Of a stretch of DNA of 64,000 nucleotides, positions 51,387-63,558 are shown one piece after another; position 1 is the first letter of the stretch; every line of letters starts with the position of its first letter. A program made the position numbers and the translations under genes. Under the pieces are notes generated by a model. That model made no database searches. It was not told the DNA's origin and worked only from the letters and a program-made list of their open reading frames with translations. The stretch spans positions 11,715,001 to 11,779,000 of the forward strand of contig NC_082616.1 in assembly GCF_030936135.1 (NCBI RefSeq). Direction: 5' to 3'. The stretch is from Gavia stellata (Eukaryota; Chordata; Aves; Gaviiformes; Gaviidae).

Positions 51387-51436
51387 CTCAAACTCCTGAA
51401 TACCAGTGCTATCTTAATCACCACAGCAGATTTCCT
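51387..51436 (-). CDS. Gene A weak candidate exon, phase 0 to 2, 50 bp
   Basis: The acceptor GTATGTGTGTCCAAG and donor TTTGAG|GTATGT enclose a frame reading RKSAVVIKIALVFRSL; the other two frames have stops. Its end phase fits the exon at 49827. Its start phase needs the poor donor of the preceding exon. It is kept as tentative. Confidence 0.2.
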
Positions 51437-51658
51437 CTTGGACACACATACCAAACCACATGCTAAATTATTTAGGAACACCAATCAACTCCAAGAGACT
51501 GGAAATCCTGGTACTCAGAAGCCAACAGATGTCAAAATCCAGTCACCAAGGACTTCTGCTAGCAATTCATTAGACAGTGAATACTTGTAATGCTGATTCT
51601 AAGAATTAAACATATATAATGCCATAAACAATCCAGTACACAGTTGTTGACTCAGTTT

Positions 51659-51873
51659 TCATTGCAATGCAGGGCATTTAGCCACAGATCTTTGATTAAA
51701 ATTCAAGTAAAACATATGTCTAATTCTCCTGCGCTTCCATGAAATTCTTAGTGCATACTGTGTAGCATCAATAAAGCCGGAACACTGCATTGCAAGTTTA
51801 AAGTTCCCACGTTTAACTTTGCTCTCCTGTTCCCTCATTACATGACACAAGTACAGCATTTCAAGTGTAAGAG
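51659..51873 (-). CDS. Gene A exon, phase 1 start, end uncertain
   Basis: A TAACTCTTTACAG acceptor opens a frame of about 70 codons that runs to a TGA. It begins LTLEMLYLCHVMREQESKVK and has a strongly basic patch (SWKRRRIRHMFY). No good donor exists inside. The options are ACACA|GTATGC (phase 2, which would join directly to the exon at 49827), a poor TCT|GTGGCT (phase 0), or use as a terminal exon ending SVAKCPALQ. The 5' part is better supported than the 3' part. Confidence 0.48.
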
Positions 51874-53020
51874 CTGTAAAGAGTTATTATGAATGTGCCT
51901 GCAAGTAAAAAATGTATCTCTACTCTTAATAGAAAGCAACTTTTTCTCTTATAATGTAAAGCAGCAAAAAGGTTTTTTATTTAATTAAAACAGTACATCC
52001 ATTTTGGCTTTAAACTTAATACAGGATGTTGCAGTCTTGCCTACATATTTTTTTGGTTTACTTAAACAACGGAAACGAGAGTTCATAATTCAAGTATTGA
52101 CAGATCTTTTACTACTATGGTATAAATCATTGTGTACTTTCATTATCCTTTGCTTTAATGATAGAAACAACCTTTACTCCTTTATGCAATTTTGCTTACT
52201 TACCCATATATTCTGATACAGTATGTAGAAAAATACTACGACGTTTTCTTCATTCTTTTATCCCCCAAAATAGATAAAACTCCACATTTCAGCTTTAAAA
52301 TAATTACTTTCACCACATTATTGTTTTAATTGTTGGACATTTTTCATTACTTAGTTTTCTAAGACTGGAAGACAAAGGCCCAAAACTCGTAACTAGTGAA
52401 GGATCCATTTCTTATTTCAGCTGTTAACACTGCTTCATCTTCAAGGTACATTAAGGATCAGTTCAGTGAAGGTCTATGAGAGCTAACCACCCACGTAAAT
52501 AGTTTCCTATTCAGGATATTCACTTATAAAATTTTTAACCCAAGAGCCTGATCCATTACAAATATACCCAAACAACTGGTAAGCATCTCAATATAACTAA
52601 CACAAAGATGAAGTATATTAGTTTATGAAATTGGGATTTAGCTTCTTAGAAAAAGAAATCCACTATGAACTTGAAGAGGCAACACCCTTTACAGTTGAGA
52701 TTCACAATGTTTAATTAAATATTAATAATTTACTGCTTTGCCTTGCTGTTACAGCAGCAGTAAAATGACAGAAACAAAGCCAAAAATCCCTGCCGAACTA
52801 ATCAAATTGTAATTGATAGTTGAGAAAAGACCCTAAGACTCTTCTCTGTACATTCAAGCCTGAGTTAGTGCTGGGCCTATTTACTGCTCCTTCACTGTGT
52901 CCAGACAGAGAAAAATCACTCCAAATTGCTAGAGCAGATTCTCTCCAAAATCCACAGCACTGATGTATCCTTGGATGCCATCCCGCCTTTCAAACTGCAA
53001 AAGGGATGACAATTCCTTAC

Positions 53021-53043
53021 CTTTCACAAAATGCAGAACATCA
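53021..53043 (-). CDS. Gene A candidate microexon, phase 2 to 1, 23 bp
   Basis: The tract CTGTTCTTCCTAATAAAG is followed by 23 bases and the strong donor GAAAG|GTAAGG. In phase 2 it reads DVLHFVK and ends phase 1, exactly what the exon at 51873 needs; the join gives FVKALTLEML. All longer versions hit stops. Confidence 0.4.
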
Positions 53044-54089
53044 CTTTATTAGGAAGAACAGTCATGCATTTTTCCAGCTACACAATTGATACACCACTGG
53101 TATGACCAGCAAATACCATCTAGGAAACAGACAAAACCCTGAAGCAACAGGGCACTTGGTGGAAGATGATAAAAACTTTTTTTTACCTAAACATGTATAC
53201 AACCCTTACAAGATTAAGAAAAAAATACAGCGGGGCAGGGGGGGAATGTAACAGGGAGAACCCTAAAGAGAACAAATTACCAGAACAGAAAACTATGCGT
53301 AAACAGTTCAGGCCTTGATCTCTATGTATAGCTTTAATACAGTTACATTTACTATGAGCACATGGGATGAAAATGGTTACATGGCTGTAGTTTTAACATG
53401 AACCATAAGCAGTTCAAAGTTGCTACGTTTAAATAGAACAGCCACACAATTCTGATAGGAACATGGCTGGACACCAGACCCAAACATAGACATAAATGCT
53501 AGGGGGAATGCCAAGAGCACTTAATTCAGAATAATGGATAGCTTTCAAATTCATTTATATGTGGAAAAATCTTTTTGCCCCTCCAATTTTTCTCTCTCTG
53601 TTACGGTTACTCTTACACATCATGCTATCTTGCTGCATAAACACTTTAGCATGCAACTTGAATGCTGTGAACACAGCTCTAACTTATGTTGCTTGCCATT
53701 AGCTTCACAAGCAAGTTCAGACAGTCAAAAATCACAGGTCCTTGCTAGTGCATCAAAGATGCAGCTGGCACAATGTTTCCTTAAGAACGGTTGGTACTTA
53801 AGACAAAAGAGAACTAGTCTTCAGCAAAAAGGACAGAGGAAAAACAAGAAGTTGTTTTAAGCAGAGTTAAGTGTAGCAAAGAGAGTAAGAAGCAAGTATG
53901 AACAGTAATAGTGTGCCTAAATAAGCACAGTTAAAGACAGAAAATATCACAGCAGCGCTCTGCAACACATCAGCATTCACAACCTCCAGTTTTCACCATT
54001 GTGCTCAAAATGACCACAATCTGCATGAACTTTGGCAGAGAATTCTATGGAGAATAAAGACACCACCTTAAACCTCCTGATGAGGTTAC

Positions 54090-54160
54090 CTGGTTGCTGG
54101 GTAGTTTGTAGATGGCAGGAATAAAGGATGCACAGTAAAGACTCACATCAGGGGTAAAAC
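54090..54160 (-). CDS. Gene A exon, phase 1 to 0, 71 bp
   Basis: The acceptor GTTCTCTCTCAG is excellent and the donor ACCAG|GTAACC is good. Only one of three frames is open; it reads FTPDVSLYCASFIPAIY and ends KLPSNQ. Taken alone it is one of the most convincing exons in the window. The exon that should follow it (phase 0 to 2) before 53043 was not found. Confidence 0.62.
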
Positions 54161-55049
54161 CTGAGAGAGAACATCACCAGTGTATGATGGAAGATCAAGT
54201 GACAGGAAGATGAACAAGCCTTCACTTTGATCCATATGCTCAAATGTGGAAGCAAGAGAAACAATGACCTATGTCCACTTTCAAATAAGGACATATATAC
54301 ACAAAATCACTCATGTGCTTCTACAGAAATTCACTTTGTAGTTTGCTCCAAAGTAACATGCTTTTAAAACTGGAGATTTTTGTGTGAAACGTGATAAAGA
54401 ATACTCAAAATTTCTGTTCTATGATGTTACTATGCAACATTCAAATTACACTCTTTCCTGATATGCTTTTAAAGTAAATTCAGTTTTAAAGAAAATTCCA
54501 AGTCCCAAGCAATTACTTATTATTTACTGTTCTTCAGGGCACCTCAGTGAATTCTGGAAGAGACTATGTTTGCTAAGGAATGCAAAACACTTCCCTTATA
54601 GCAAAATTCTTTCAGATAATGAAACTGTCACATGACAGATGCTGGTTAGAGGATACAAATCACTCCAGCTGATCAGAAGAATTTTTTAAAAGCAAATTAT
54701 TTCTCATTAATTACTTTATATACATTCGCCACTTTTTAAATAGGTATTTGAGGCAAATTTATGTTAAAATAATGTATGTTCAATAGCTATTTTTATCAGC
54801 AGTATCCAGGGAATATGGCCCAAGTGACTCTATGCTCATCCCAAGAGCTCTCAGCACAGCAGTGGTTAGCAAAATTTTTAACAGGGTTGGTATCAGTCAG
54901 CTACAAAGGAATAGTAACGGCCCTGTGAGTTCATTCCCTGGGAATGGTGACTCAATGTGTAAGGTTGTCTCCTCAACTGATATTAAGCCCTATGAAATAA
55001 CACAAAATAAACGAAGCGTAACTATGAAGACCACACACTACCAATACAC

Positions 55050-55062
55050 CTTCCAGGAATCT
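55050..55062 (-). CDS. Gene A very small candidate exon, phase 0 to 1, 13 bp
   Basis: It sits after a pyrimidine-rich tract ending GTTTGACTAG and before AAG|GTGTAT. It would add RFLE plus one base and would supply the phase shift (0 to 1) required between exons 55301 and 54160. At 13 bp the call is weak; a larger exon elsewhere could do the same job. Confidence 0.18.
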
Positions 55063-55300
55063 CTAGTCAAACAAACAGGACTTAGGTAAACCACAAAAAA
55101 ATCCCAAAGCAAGCAATTTCTATTTTATAGAAGTTCAAAACTATTTTGAGTGACCAAGTGGAATTAGGCACCAAAAAAACTTTTAATATTTTAGAACTGA
55201 AATCTTAAAATTCTTCCTTTTTAAGAAAATATTTCTGCACAGTAGTTCCAGTCACAGAGTTTCAGTTGTGCCTGGAAGTACCAGCTATTGCTAGAAATAC

Positions 55301-55354
55301 CTTCTTTAGCTTACGACTGCCATGATGAAGTTCCCACTTCTCTTCCCAGCTAGC
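55301..55354 (-). CDS. Gene A exon, phase 0 to 0, 54 bp
   Basis: It encodes ASWEEKWELHHGSRKLKK. The donor AAGAAG|GTATTT is acceptable; the acceptor GTGTGAATGCAG has a weak pyrimidine tract. An in-frame TGA lies just upstream of the acceptor. The charged composition and phase match to exon 57160 (ends 0) support it. The AG is preceded by an in-frame ATG, so a start codon here is a less likely alternative. Confidence 0.45.
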
Positions 55355-57159
55355 CTGCATTCACACCTGGTTTTAGTTACATCCTTGTAAGGGTGGTTCA
55401 GGGCACCTGCAATGCTCTCAGACTGGCACCTGAGGACTATTTTAAGCATTCCACATTGTAATTTTAAATGGTAAAGCAGTCAAGGCAGCATCAGTTGGAC
55501 AGCATTATTGGTCCCCAAAATCACCCCCACCAAGATCCTATATGCAGATATTCAAGGGTGCAGCCAGAGAGCTCTGATACCTATTGTTACATAAATGCCT
55601 CTGCCTTTCCCCATCTTTTCACTTACTCTGTTCTATTCATGTACTACATTGCAGTTTGTTCTTTACAATATGGAGCCAGTCTGACTCTGGTTAATGATGT
55701 TTTTAGAGAGATTCTGATTGCTCTTCATTATAACGCAAGATAATGAAAGATGCTGCCACTCAATCGAGACTACATTCCACTCACCTTAAAATTCAATGAA
55801 TCTTTACTCAAAGTCATACATCCTCCCTAACCTTACAACACTTCCATTGTGAGCTAAAAGGATTTTCTGACCTTGTAAGGAAAAACATTAATTAACAAGT
55901 TAAGTTAATTGAGTTCTTTAAGAAATTCAGGTCCATCTCACTCATCTGCAATTAACTTCATAATGAAGTACCAATTCCTCAAGCCTCTGCATATTTAATT
56001 TTTTTAAATAATTTTCAAATAGCCAACATGAAGAAATTACATTATAAATTGCTATTAAGGTTTATTATAAAAGTACGTGAAGCAGTGTGGCCTGCCTCTT
56101 GACAGTAGGCCCTATCTTGCCTTCAGGCTCATTCTTTTCCAATGCTGCCTCTAAGGCTTCTTCGCATCAGCATAGGGAGGCGGCGCTCACCCAGACCCAA
56201 TTCACTACAGTCATAAACCGAGTGCAAACAGAGCCAGGTACAACCACACATTTTGGTTGCTCACACCAGAGATGATGCAAAGTAAATGAAAATCCAGTTG
56301 TAACTAGCCATGATGCTCTGCCTGGCTTTTCTGCTTTGCCACCATGTTGAATGTATTCTTTCACTTTTTAAACTGATGTCTAAACAATATATATCAGATC
56401 TCCAAATCACTGGAAACACTGGACAGCTTTGGTTCTTCAATGATGTTTGGAATTTTTAATATCTTAATTTTTTTTAAGAAATAGGAAAAACTTGAAAAAT
56501 AATTATATTTGGACATATTTTGGAAAAATAATTATAATGGACATTTACTCCAAAAATTAAAAATCACAGGGTATTTTATTTTGCTGCAAACAAGCACTGA
56601 AAGCTTTGAAGAATTCAGTAGTTAATGCAATTACTAAAGATGCAATTATAAAGTATATTAAACTTAAAATTATGTGACCTTTCATTCATTTATTCAGACA
56701 TACAAAAATATTAACTCTGATCCAAACAGGTAGGGACAGGCAAAAAACATTATATTGTTTCTTTAAGAATTTTACCTACCTTGGTATACCACTACTAATA
56801 TACTCAAATTGTAACAAGACTCCTGCATGACATTAAGGGCAGAATTACTGCTGTTTGAATGCTTTAATCTGACAGAATTAGAGTATAACACAAGACATAG
56901 TCACAGTGGAAAAAATTTGTTTGAATATTTCCAACTAGGGTCAAGTTCATCTTACATCAACACTAATTAAAACACATTTAAAACGCTGCTTGACTAGAAA
57001 AAAGCTTTTGAACTCTGGGGTTTAAGCTGGGACATGCTGCAATCAGTAGGGGCAGTTCAGGTGGAGGGTGACAGTATGCAGTACCTTAGAGATGCCAGAC
57101 AGTGCTCCAGCCCACCGGGCAGGCCCTCCTGCCCATGGAAAACCTCCACAGCCACTTAC

Positions 57160-57237
57160 AAGAGGTAACTCTAGTTTTGGAAGCCAGCCAGGATCAGGAT
57201 GGCAGAGATGACAAAGCACATTAGCAACAGTTTCATA
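57160..57237 (-). CDS. Gene A exon, phase 0 to 0, 78 bp
   Basis: The acceptor is GTGATTCAG and the donor CTT|GTAAGT is near consensus. It encodes 26 residues beginning YETVANVLCHLCHPDPGW and ending PKLELPL. The frame stays open past the donor to a stop near 57043, with a second possible donor (CTAAG|GTACTG) there, so a longer form is possible. Histidine, cysteine and tryptophan density suggests a folded segment, but I recognise no motif. Confidence 0.65.
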
Positions 57238-57589
57238 CTGAATCACATTTATCTTTGTCAAAAAAATTACACAGGTTGTTAGACCAATTAGCTATTTTAG
57301 TGGTATCTAAAAATGTACCGGGTTGGTGGGGGTTTTTTTTCCAGAAATGGCAGAGAAGGTCTGCCACAAAACTGGAGCTATAACACAATGAAAGAGGTTA
57401 ACATAATGAGGGAGATACATTGTTACAACCACTATTACTTCCCTGTGACTAGAAAAGTCAGTGTAACTCACTGAATTCTGCCAGCAGCATTCACAGCAGC
57501 AATTATTTCCATTTACTTCTAAACGGTTACTCAGAGTAATATACCACTAAAGGTATGTAGAAAAAACAGTGGGAGGCAGAGGCTTCTAC

Positions 57590-57635
57590 CTGTACTGCTG
57601 CCAGTCTCAAAGGTTTTCCAATCCTCTTAATGTCT
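57590..57635 (-). CDS. Gene A exon, phase 2 to 0, 46 bp
   Basis: The acceptor CATCTTGACATTGCAG is good and the donor TACAG|GTAGAA is good. Of three frames, only one is open; it reads DIKRIGKPLRLAAVQ. It ends on a codon boundary and joins in phase to the exon at 57237, giving a continuous stretch through LAAVQ into YETVANVLC. Confidence 0.6.
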
Positions 57636-57945
57636 CTGCAATGTCAAGATGGGAAATGCTTTTGAAAACAGTACTTAAGTACTAAACCAAACATGCTAAC
57701 TAGAAACAGTGAGGTTACATCTACATTAGCCAGGAGCACATACCAAAAAGAGCAGGTTTTAGAGTACTATGGTTGGTGCTGAGAACCTGACTTCCACACA
57801 GTATTAAACATTTCAGACAGCTTTTCCCCCATGATTTCTTGAACTAGAACAGAAAAAACCCAGGAGATAGAGCAGAAGGCAGGGTATCAGAAAAATTATT
57901 GAAACCGATTTTTTAAAGTGTTTCTGTTCTTCCTAATCCTCCTAC

Positions 57946-57964
57946 CTCTTCAAAAATAATACTA
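57946..57964 (-). CDS. Gene A candidate microexon, phase 1 to 2, 19 bp
   Basis: It would add VLFLK plus partial codons between exons 58416 and 57635. The donor GAAGAG|GTAGGA is good; the acceptor GATTAAG is weak, with a better tract (ACTTTTCAG) ten bases further upstream. In the longer version every frame contains a stop. Phase conversion 1 to 2 is what the neighbours need. Confidence 0.33.
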
Positions 57965-58415
57965 CTTAATCACTGAAAAGTTTCAGGATTCCTCTGGAGT
58001 TAAGTACCTCCATCAGCCACAGACACCTCCATCCAGAAGATTCATCCTTAAGTAAGTACAGATGTGAGGTAAGACTTGCACCTCCTGGCTTGTATGTGAA
58101 TACCATGTTAAATGAACTTCAAATGCCTCTTGTCATGTCTGCTAGGGCAAGCCTACAATTGTATCATGTTTTGTGTTTTGCAAGCACACCACAATATATC
58201 ACACTGTTCCTCCTTTAATTCAAAGGTCTTCTCATTTCAATATGACCTTGCAAGAATGGTATTTGAAAAGAGGGAAAGAGATTAAGAAATAAGCACTGAA
58301 ACAAGTTCCTCTGCATTTTTATGAATTATACATATTTCTATACAAGACAGTAGACAAGATTAATTGTACATGTTTATAATTAACGTTTTCAGACTTCCAG
58401 AAGTTTCATACTCAC

Positions 58416-58501
58416 ATTTCCTTCCCATAATCACTGTTATGATGGCAGCGTTCCTATTAAGTTTAATTTGGCTCATCTTATATTCCTCAACACACTGCCT
58501 G
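58416..58501 (-). CDS. Gene A exon, phase 2 to 1, 86 bp, tandem acceptor
   Basis: A T/C-rich tract ends in a NAGNAG acceptor (TAGCAG), so the exon can start at 58501 or 58498, adding or dropping one residue. The donor AAAT|GTGAGT is strong. The single open frame reads QCVEEYKMSQIKLNRN followed by AAIITVIMGRK, a basic then hydrophobic pattern typical of real coding sequence. The phase fits the microexons on both sides. Confidence 0.65.
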
Positions 58502-59676
58502 CTACAGGAATAGAATAAGCAGAACAGAGGTGGGGTGACATGAGCACACATCTATGATCCCCTCTAGCTTAGCTTTCGTATTTTTACAGCCTTTTTTCTG
58601 GGAACTAAGAATTTGTTCTTGCAAACAGAAGTTTTACACAGCCAGCAAGAGACTCGTCGCACAAATATTCATCCATTTTACTAAACTCAGTACCTACAAT
58701 GTTCAAACAGCAAGAAACAACTACCAACAAATATTAATATGTATATTAAATTGCTGTTCAGCAATTAGAAAAAATATTTCTACTTAAGTCTTTCCAACTT
58801 CTGCTTCCATGTTGTTGAAATTTCATTTTCAATTAAAGCTGTCAACCAGCTTTACTGAAATCAAAGATTTTAATTACACTTTGCAATCCCAAAACTGCTG
58901 TCTTATTTAGAAGAAGTGTTCTTCAGTATCAGCCACCAAAAGAAAATTTATATTTAAATTCATTCATTTTCTCATGGCATTGATTCCCCTGCAAAGTACG
59001 TGGAAAACAGGATTCTACTAGTCCATTTAGTGAAAGAAATATCTAGAACGTAAAAAGTAGATAGCAACTTCTACATATGCAAGTAGATTGACATCTAGTG
59101 TGAAAACACTGAACTACAAAGCCTACACTGCATATAAACAAGCATGAATTTAAAATAAGTAAAAAATACATGTAAGTTTAAATGACAGAAGAACCAAATC
59201 CTGCAAATATAAGTACATTAATTATTTTTTTTTCCCCAAATAGCTGCACAGAGCCAAAAACATCATACTAGTGACTGAGGAAGTGTAACTTCTAAAAGAT
59301 ACAAAGTGAGATGTTAGCAGTGAATGTTAAAAGCAATGAGAGAATCAGGAAAGAAACTCAGGAAGACTGAGGAGAGGAGCACAGGCTAGCTGGTCAAGCA
59401 GAAGTTCTTTTTCTAGCCATGGATAAGGTGAAGCAGAAAAGTTAAAGAGAAAAGCAGAATGATTGCATGATTTCTTTTAGAGTTTATGACTGAAAAAGAT
59501 CTTGAACACCCTCATTTCTGTGATGTAGGCCCAAAAGACTGATGGAGTAGTGTAGTACTCTAGACAGCTAGGTTCTTTAGCACAATGTCTATAGCCATGA
59601 AAAACAAAGTCTGTATGTGGTAGAATAGATAAATAAAAGGCTTTTCATAGTCATCCTGCTAAATATTGAACCCTAG

Positions 59677-59695
59677 CATCATCATCATCATCATC
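59677..59695 (+). repeat. CAT microsatellite, about 6 units
   Basis: Perfect CAT/ATC trinucleotide run in a gene A intron. No coding context. Confidence 0.9.
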
Positions 59696-61513
59696 CTAGA
59701 ATTTAGCTTATTAAATATCTTTAGTCAAAGATGCTTTCATTCCTGCAAGGTAATCTCTAAAGTGTTTGTCATCTTTTTTATTCTTACCACTATCATGTCT
59801 AAGTTCACAGTAGCATTGACAGAGATCCTGGACCTAAACACATTTTCCTGGCAGTTTCAGTCATTTCAGGCCTATTTGTACCTTCTTGTCTGTAGTAATT
59901 TTGTAAAAGCAGTACCTAAAAAATAGTATCTTGAAAAGCTGACAGAAGTGTGTTCATACTACAACTCCCAACCCACTTATGATTCATTTGCTATAACAAT
60001 ACTAGAATATCTCTTCTGGCCCCTGCCAAAATCTTCTCAGGCCTATTCATTTCATACCCATATGTTTAGGTATTAGATGCTTTCCAGCACCTAATAGTAT
60101 TAGCCTATTGCTAATATTTGTGTAATGGCCCTTGTCTGTGCATCCCTCTTTCTGTGTCACTGTTGAACACAGCTCTTAACAGAACACACACTTCCAGCCC
60201 AAAACAGTTTACAAGCCTCCTACCCAGTAACAGCAGAATTACACAGCAGCAGCTGGAGCTGTTTGAGATGGCGTCCGCATGTACGTTCTCACTTCAGGTC
60301 TACTTAGAGACAACACTCACAGCCTGTCCACCCCCATCCTTATGCTTAGTGTATGAATACACTAGATGGATCACAAGCATTGCTATCTCATTTCCCCCTC
60401 AATCATAGAATTCTGGAATTAAGAAGCCTTTGAAAAGGCTTTGAGGGAGAGGGGCAGGAGCATGGAAATAATTGTGCATAGGGACAATGCAACCTAAAGA
60501 TACCGACAAGAAATTTTGTTTTACTTATTTAAGTAACTGTCCATACTCAGACGAGGAAGCCTTCAGGCCACACACAGTATTATATTGCGTTTAGCATCAC
60601 CTAATATTATGGAGCAGTAAACAGCAGAGATGTGGTACATACAGGCATCTGAGATAAGATTAGCTGCTAATAGTTTCTACACTATTATGCCTAAATTCTG
60701 AAATTTTTCCTTCCTGTTGATTGTCTCAAACCCAAAAGCACTGTGATTACATTGTGTTCTGATAACCTATTGCCCTGAGCAATGGTTAATTGCCAAAATT
60801 AATTCTTTTTTATGAGTAAATAGGATTCCTTAGCTTGACGTTGACTCAATATGTTCATCATTAAACAACTGACAGTTTCTAATGTTGTAGCTATGACCAA
60901 AGGCTTGTTTTTACTCAGGAAAACTTAGGATTCAAGGGAACCTCTGGGCAATGAGTCAGGAGTGAGTGATGACTTCAGGATAAGCTCTGGAGATGGTAAA
61001 TGCATCTGGAAAAACGAAACAAATAGCTGCTCACTGTGCCATTTTTGCAAGGGCACAGAGCAGAAAACTGTAAGCCTACACACTGAAGCAAAACTTTCCT
61101 GACAGTAACTATACTGTACACGTCAAGTCAACCAGAAAATAGTTTCTTGGCACCGTTTAAACCCTACAGAGTTCTAAAGAGAAAGCTGAAAAGCATTTGT
61201 TCAATACCAAAGACCTTGCCAATATCTAATATATCCAGTTTTGCTCCTCAAGCTAGTGATTTTCAGAAACTGCAAACAAGCAGACCCTGAGGAAAAAATC
61301 CGTATCTTGTCAATTTCTGTTTTGTGCTAGCAACCCAACAATATCAAACTAACTGGAGCAATGCCCAATAAAGACCCACAACTGGACCCAAGATAACTAC
61401 TCCAGAAACATACTAAAACCAAATGAAAGTTACATATTTTTGGAACAAACAGCTTAAGTTTTGTTTTCCTTGAGTATCTGACAGATCTAGGGATTAAGTG
61501 TATTTATACTTAC

Positions 61514-61532
61514 TTGCCTCCATTCACCATAT
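61514..61532 (-). CDS. Gene A candidate microexon, phase 1 to 2, 19 bp
   Basis: The donor GGCAA|GTAAGT is close to consensus; the acceptor ATGTGTAAG is weak. In the required phase it adds only MVNGG plus partial codons. It is called mainly because it is the one candidate between 63234 and 58501 that converts phase 1 to phase 2 as the flanking exons demand. It may be spurious. Confidence 0.33.
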
Positions 61533-63233
61533 CTTACACATTAGACATGTAATTTATAGTTCACCATGTTACTTTTAAAGGTTATTCCTACCAAAAGCAG
61601 TTTGTGTCTCATCTCTTCACACACTAATCCCAACAACACTCAAAGTCCTCTTCTAACAACCCTACCATGTACACATGTATTTTTTCACTGGAGACAGGCA
61701 GTTTAAAGACCACCATAAATTAAATGTGATAAATCAAGAGGGATTTTGTATGCAGCTACAGGAAGAGAAACACAACACAAACCACGAACTAAATATACTT
61801 CCCTACATCCTAAGATACAAAAACTCCACAGTTCAAAGACAGACTGCAGGAGATGAAGAAAGGAATACTGAATGGATGAAAGAAGTGAACACATTCAGAA
61901 GCAACACATGAGATACCTGCTGTAGACAATCTCTAATTATGAAGCAGTTGGTATTTCACACCATACTCATTGGTTCATAAGCTACGCACAACACACTATA
62001 TTTTAACTTTGTTGTGAGGCTGAAGAATTTTGGTACCCCTCTCTAGATTCAGATATAGCTCTGGCTGGATATTTCCCAGAGAAACAATCCAGAATTCAGT
62101 TGAACCAGCAATCAAACATGGATTCAGGATCTGCTTTTTCAAATTTGTCATTAGTATTACACTTGGTCTGAGTAAAAAAATAAAAGACTTAAACATATCT
62201 TGGCATTACTGGAACATAGTTATTTTCTTTATTTTTTACCATCCTTTTTTCTTTATTAGGAGAACTAGACATCAGAACAACAAAATGTGCAATAAACCTG
62301 AAGAGATACGGTACAGAACAAGAAATACCTGGAAACTATTCATAATACTCTTAGTATCTCCTTTTCACTGAAGATTATTACTAATCCACTCATTCAGATT
62401 TACTAATCAAATGCCAGAAAAATCATGAGACCAGCTGAAATCTTATGAGATCTTTAAAATAAAATGCAGAGGTTTTGCTTGCCTTTGGCATTATTTTAAC
62501 AATGTCAACTTTTTGTCTGCAATATGCAAGGCTGAAAACCTTTAAAACAGAACTTCAATTCCTACATAACAGGTACCAAGCATTGGGGCTTTAAGAAAAA
62601 AACATGAAGTATTGTTACAAAAATCTTTAGTTAGCAATGCAGTCAATCAAGATGCAATTACTGAGTCATTGTTGAATTAAATATTACCAGTATGCCTGAA
62701 GACAGGCTTCACAAAACAGACTGTTGCTGTTCTCTATAGAGTTAATTAACTAACAGGGTCACAAGGTCCTGTTTGAAATACTGTCTACAATGGTAATAAT
62801 GCACAAGTTACCGTAAATGTGGTAAATTTTTCTTGTATACTAATTATTTAAACATAAACGCTTGTTTTAAACAAAGGTAAAAGGCTTATGTTACACTGCC
62901 ATGGACTACAATTTTGTTTTCTTTAAATATGCAGCAACTTTTTAAAAATGCTAAGTTCACTGTGAAGAGCAGGATAACTGTATAATTATGCTTGCCTACA
63001 GCAGACGGGGAGGGGGGAACATGTAGCACAGCCCTTCCATTTTGTACTCTGTATTTAGATGTGACCTTGAGATTAATTCCAAAAGCCATTGGCATGTTGC
63101 ACTGCTGATCCACTTTAAGAACAGGGAGGCAGTTTGAGAGGAGAGGGTTACCAACCACAATGCTCTAAACAAGTGGCATCAACATTAACTTGAAATGGAC
63201 TGTGTGTTCCACCCTCAGGCAAGCCCGTGTTAC

Positions 63234-63282
63234 CTCTGTTCATGTCCATTTCAGCACTGCTCACTTTCACTGGCGAATTTGC
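63234..63282 (-). CDS. Gene A exon, phase 0 to 1, 49 bp
   Basis: It encodes ANSPVKVSSAEMDMNR plus one base. The donor AGAG|GTAACA is strong. The acceptor (GATTAG) has a poor pyrimidine tract, and the frame is closed by that same TAG just upstream, so the start rests on the splice call. Phase agrees with the exon before it (ends 0) and with the 19-bp exon after it (starts 1). Confidence 0.52.
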
Positions 63283-63558
63283 CTAATCTTGTGACCAGCT
63301 GAACATGACAACTCTGCGTTGTATTTTAGGAGGTGTAGATCAGAGAACTTATTTCTACCTAAAGACACCTGTTTAAAATTAACACTTGCTACATACCAGA
63401 TATACTTTATTGACATCAACGCATTATTTAAAGTACTGTAAGTTCTCTCTCCTTTCCCACTTCGTCCTTTGAGGGTTTTTCTAACAGCAACAATAAGCAA
63501 CTGCCTACCAGGGAAACCACCGCTGCAAACAATTTGCTACCCTGGAACACTGACTCAC

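Larger units (their letters stand above)
41580..57159 (-). other. Gene A middle introns
   Basis: Apart from the exons and candidates listed separately, this span is AT-rich with no recognisable element. Large stretches (45.6-49.6 kb, 49.9-51.3 kb and 52-53 kb) show no coding signal that I could see. At least one exon is probably missing between 54090 and 53043. Confidence 0.45.

Noticed and set aside
53980..54020. Exon-like stretch reading IVVILSTMVKTG, minus strand
   Set aside because: It would leave an intron of only about 69 bp after exon 54090, and no in-phase continuation was found.
58008..58046. 39-bp exon-like stretch reading DESSGWRCLWLME, minus strand
   Set aside because: Phase 0-0 conflicts with exons 58416 (ends 1) and 57635 (starts 2); the 19-bp candidate fits instead.
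58620..58693. Exon-like stretch reading TEFSKMDEYLCDESLAGC, minus strand, with a good pyrimidine tract
   Set aside because: No donor in the phase needed by exon 58501. Kept out of the model, though it could belong to an alternative transcript.
60404..60440. TCATAGAATTCTGGAATT resembling the 3' end of an avian CR1 element
   Set aside because: Only a few bases agree and the adjoining sequence does not follow the CR1 end; too weak to call.
61840..61890. Very strong acceptor followed by SVFELWSFCILGCRE, minus strand
   Set aside because: Phase 0 start does not match the preceding exon end (phase 1), and the donor is only fair.
62336..62380. Donor CCAG|GTATTT with an upstream AG, minus strand
   Set aside because: All three frames between the sites contain stops.
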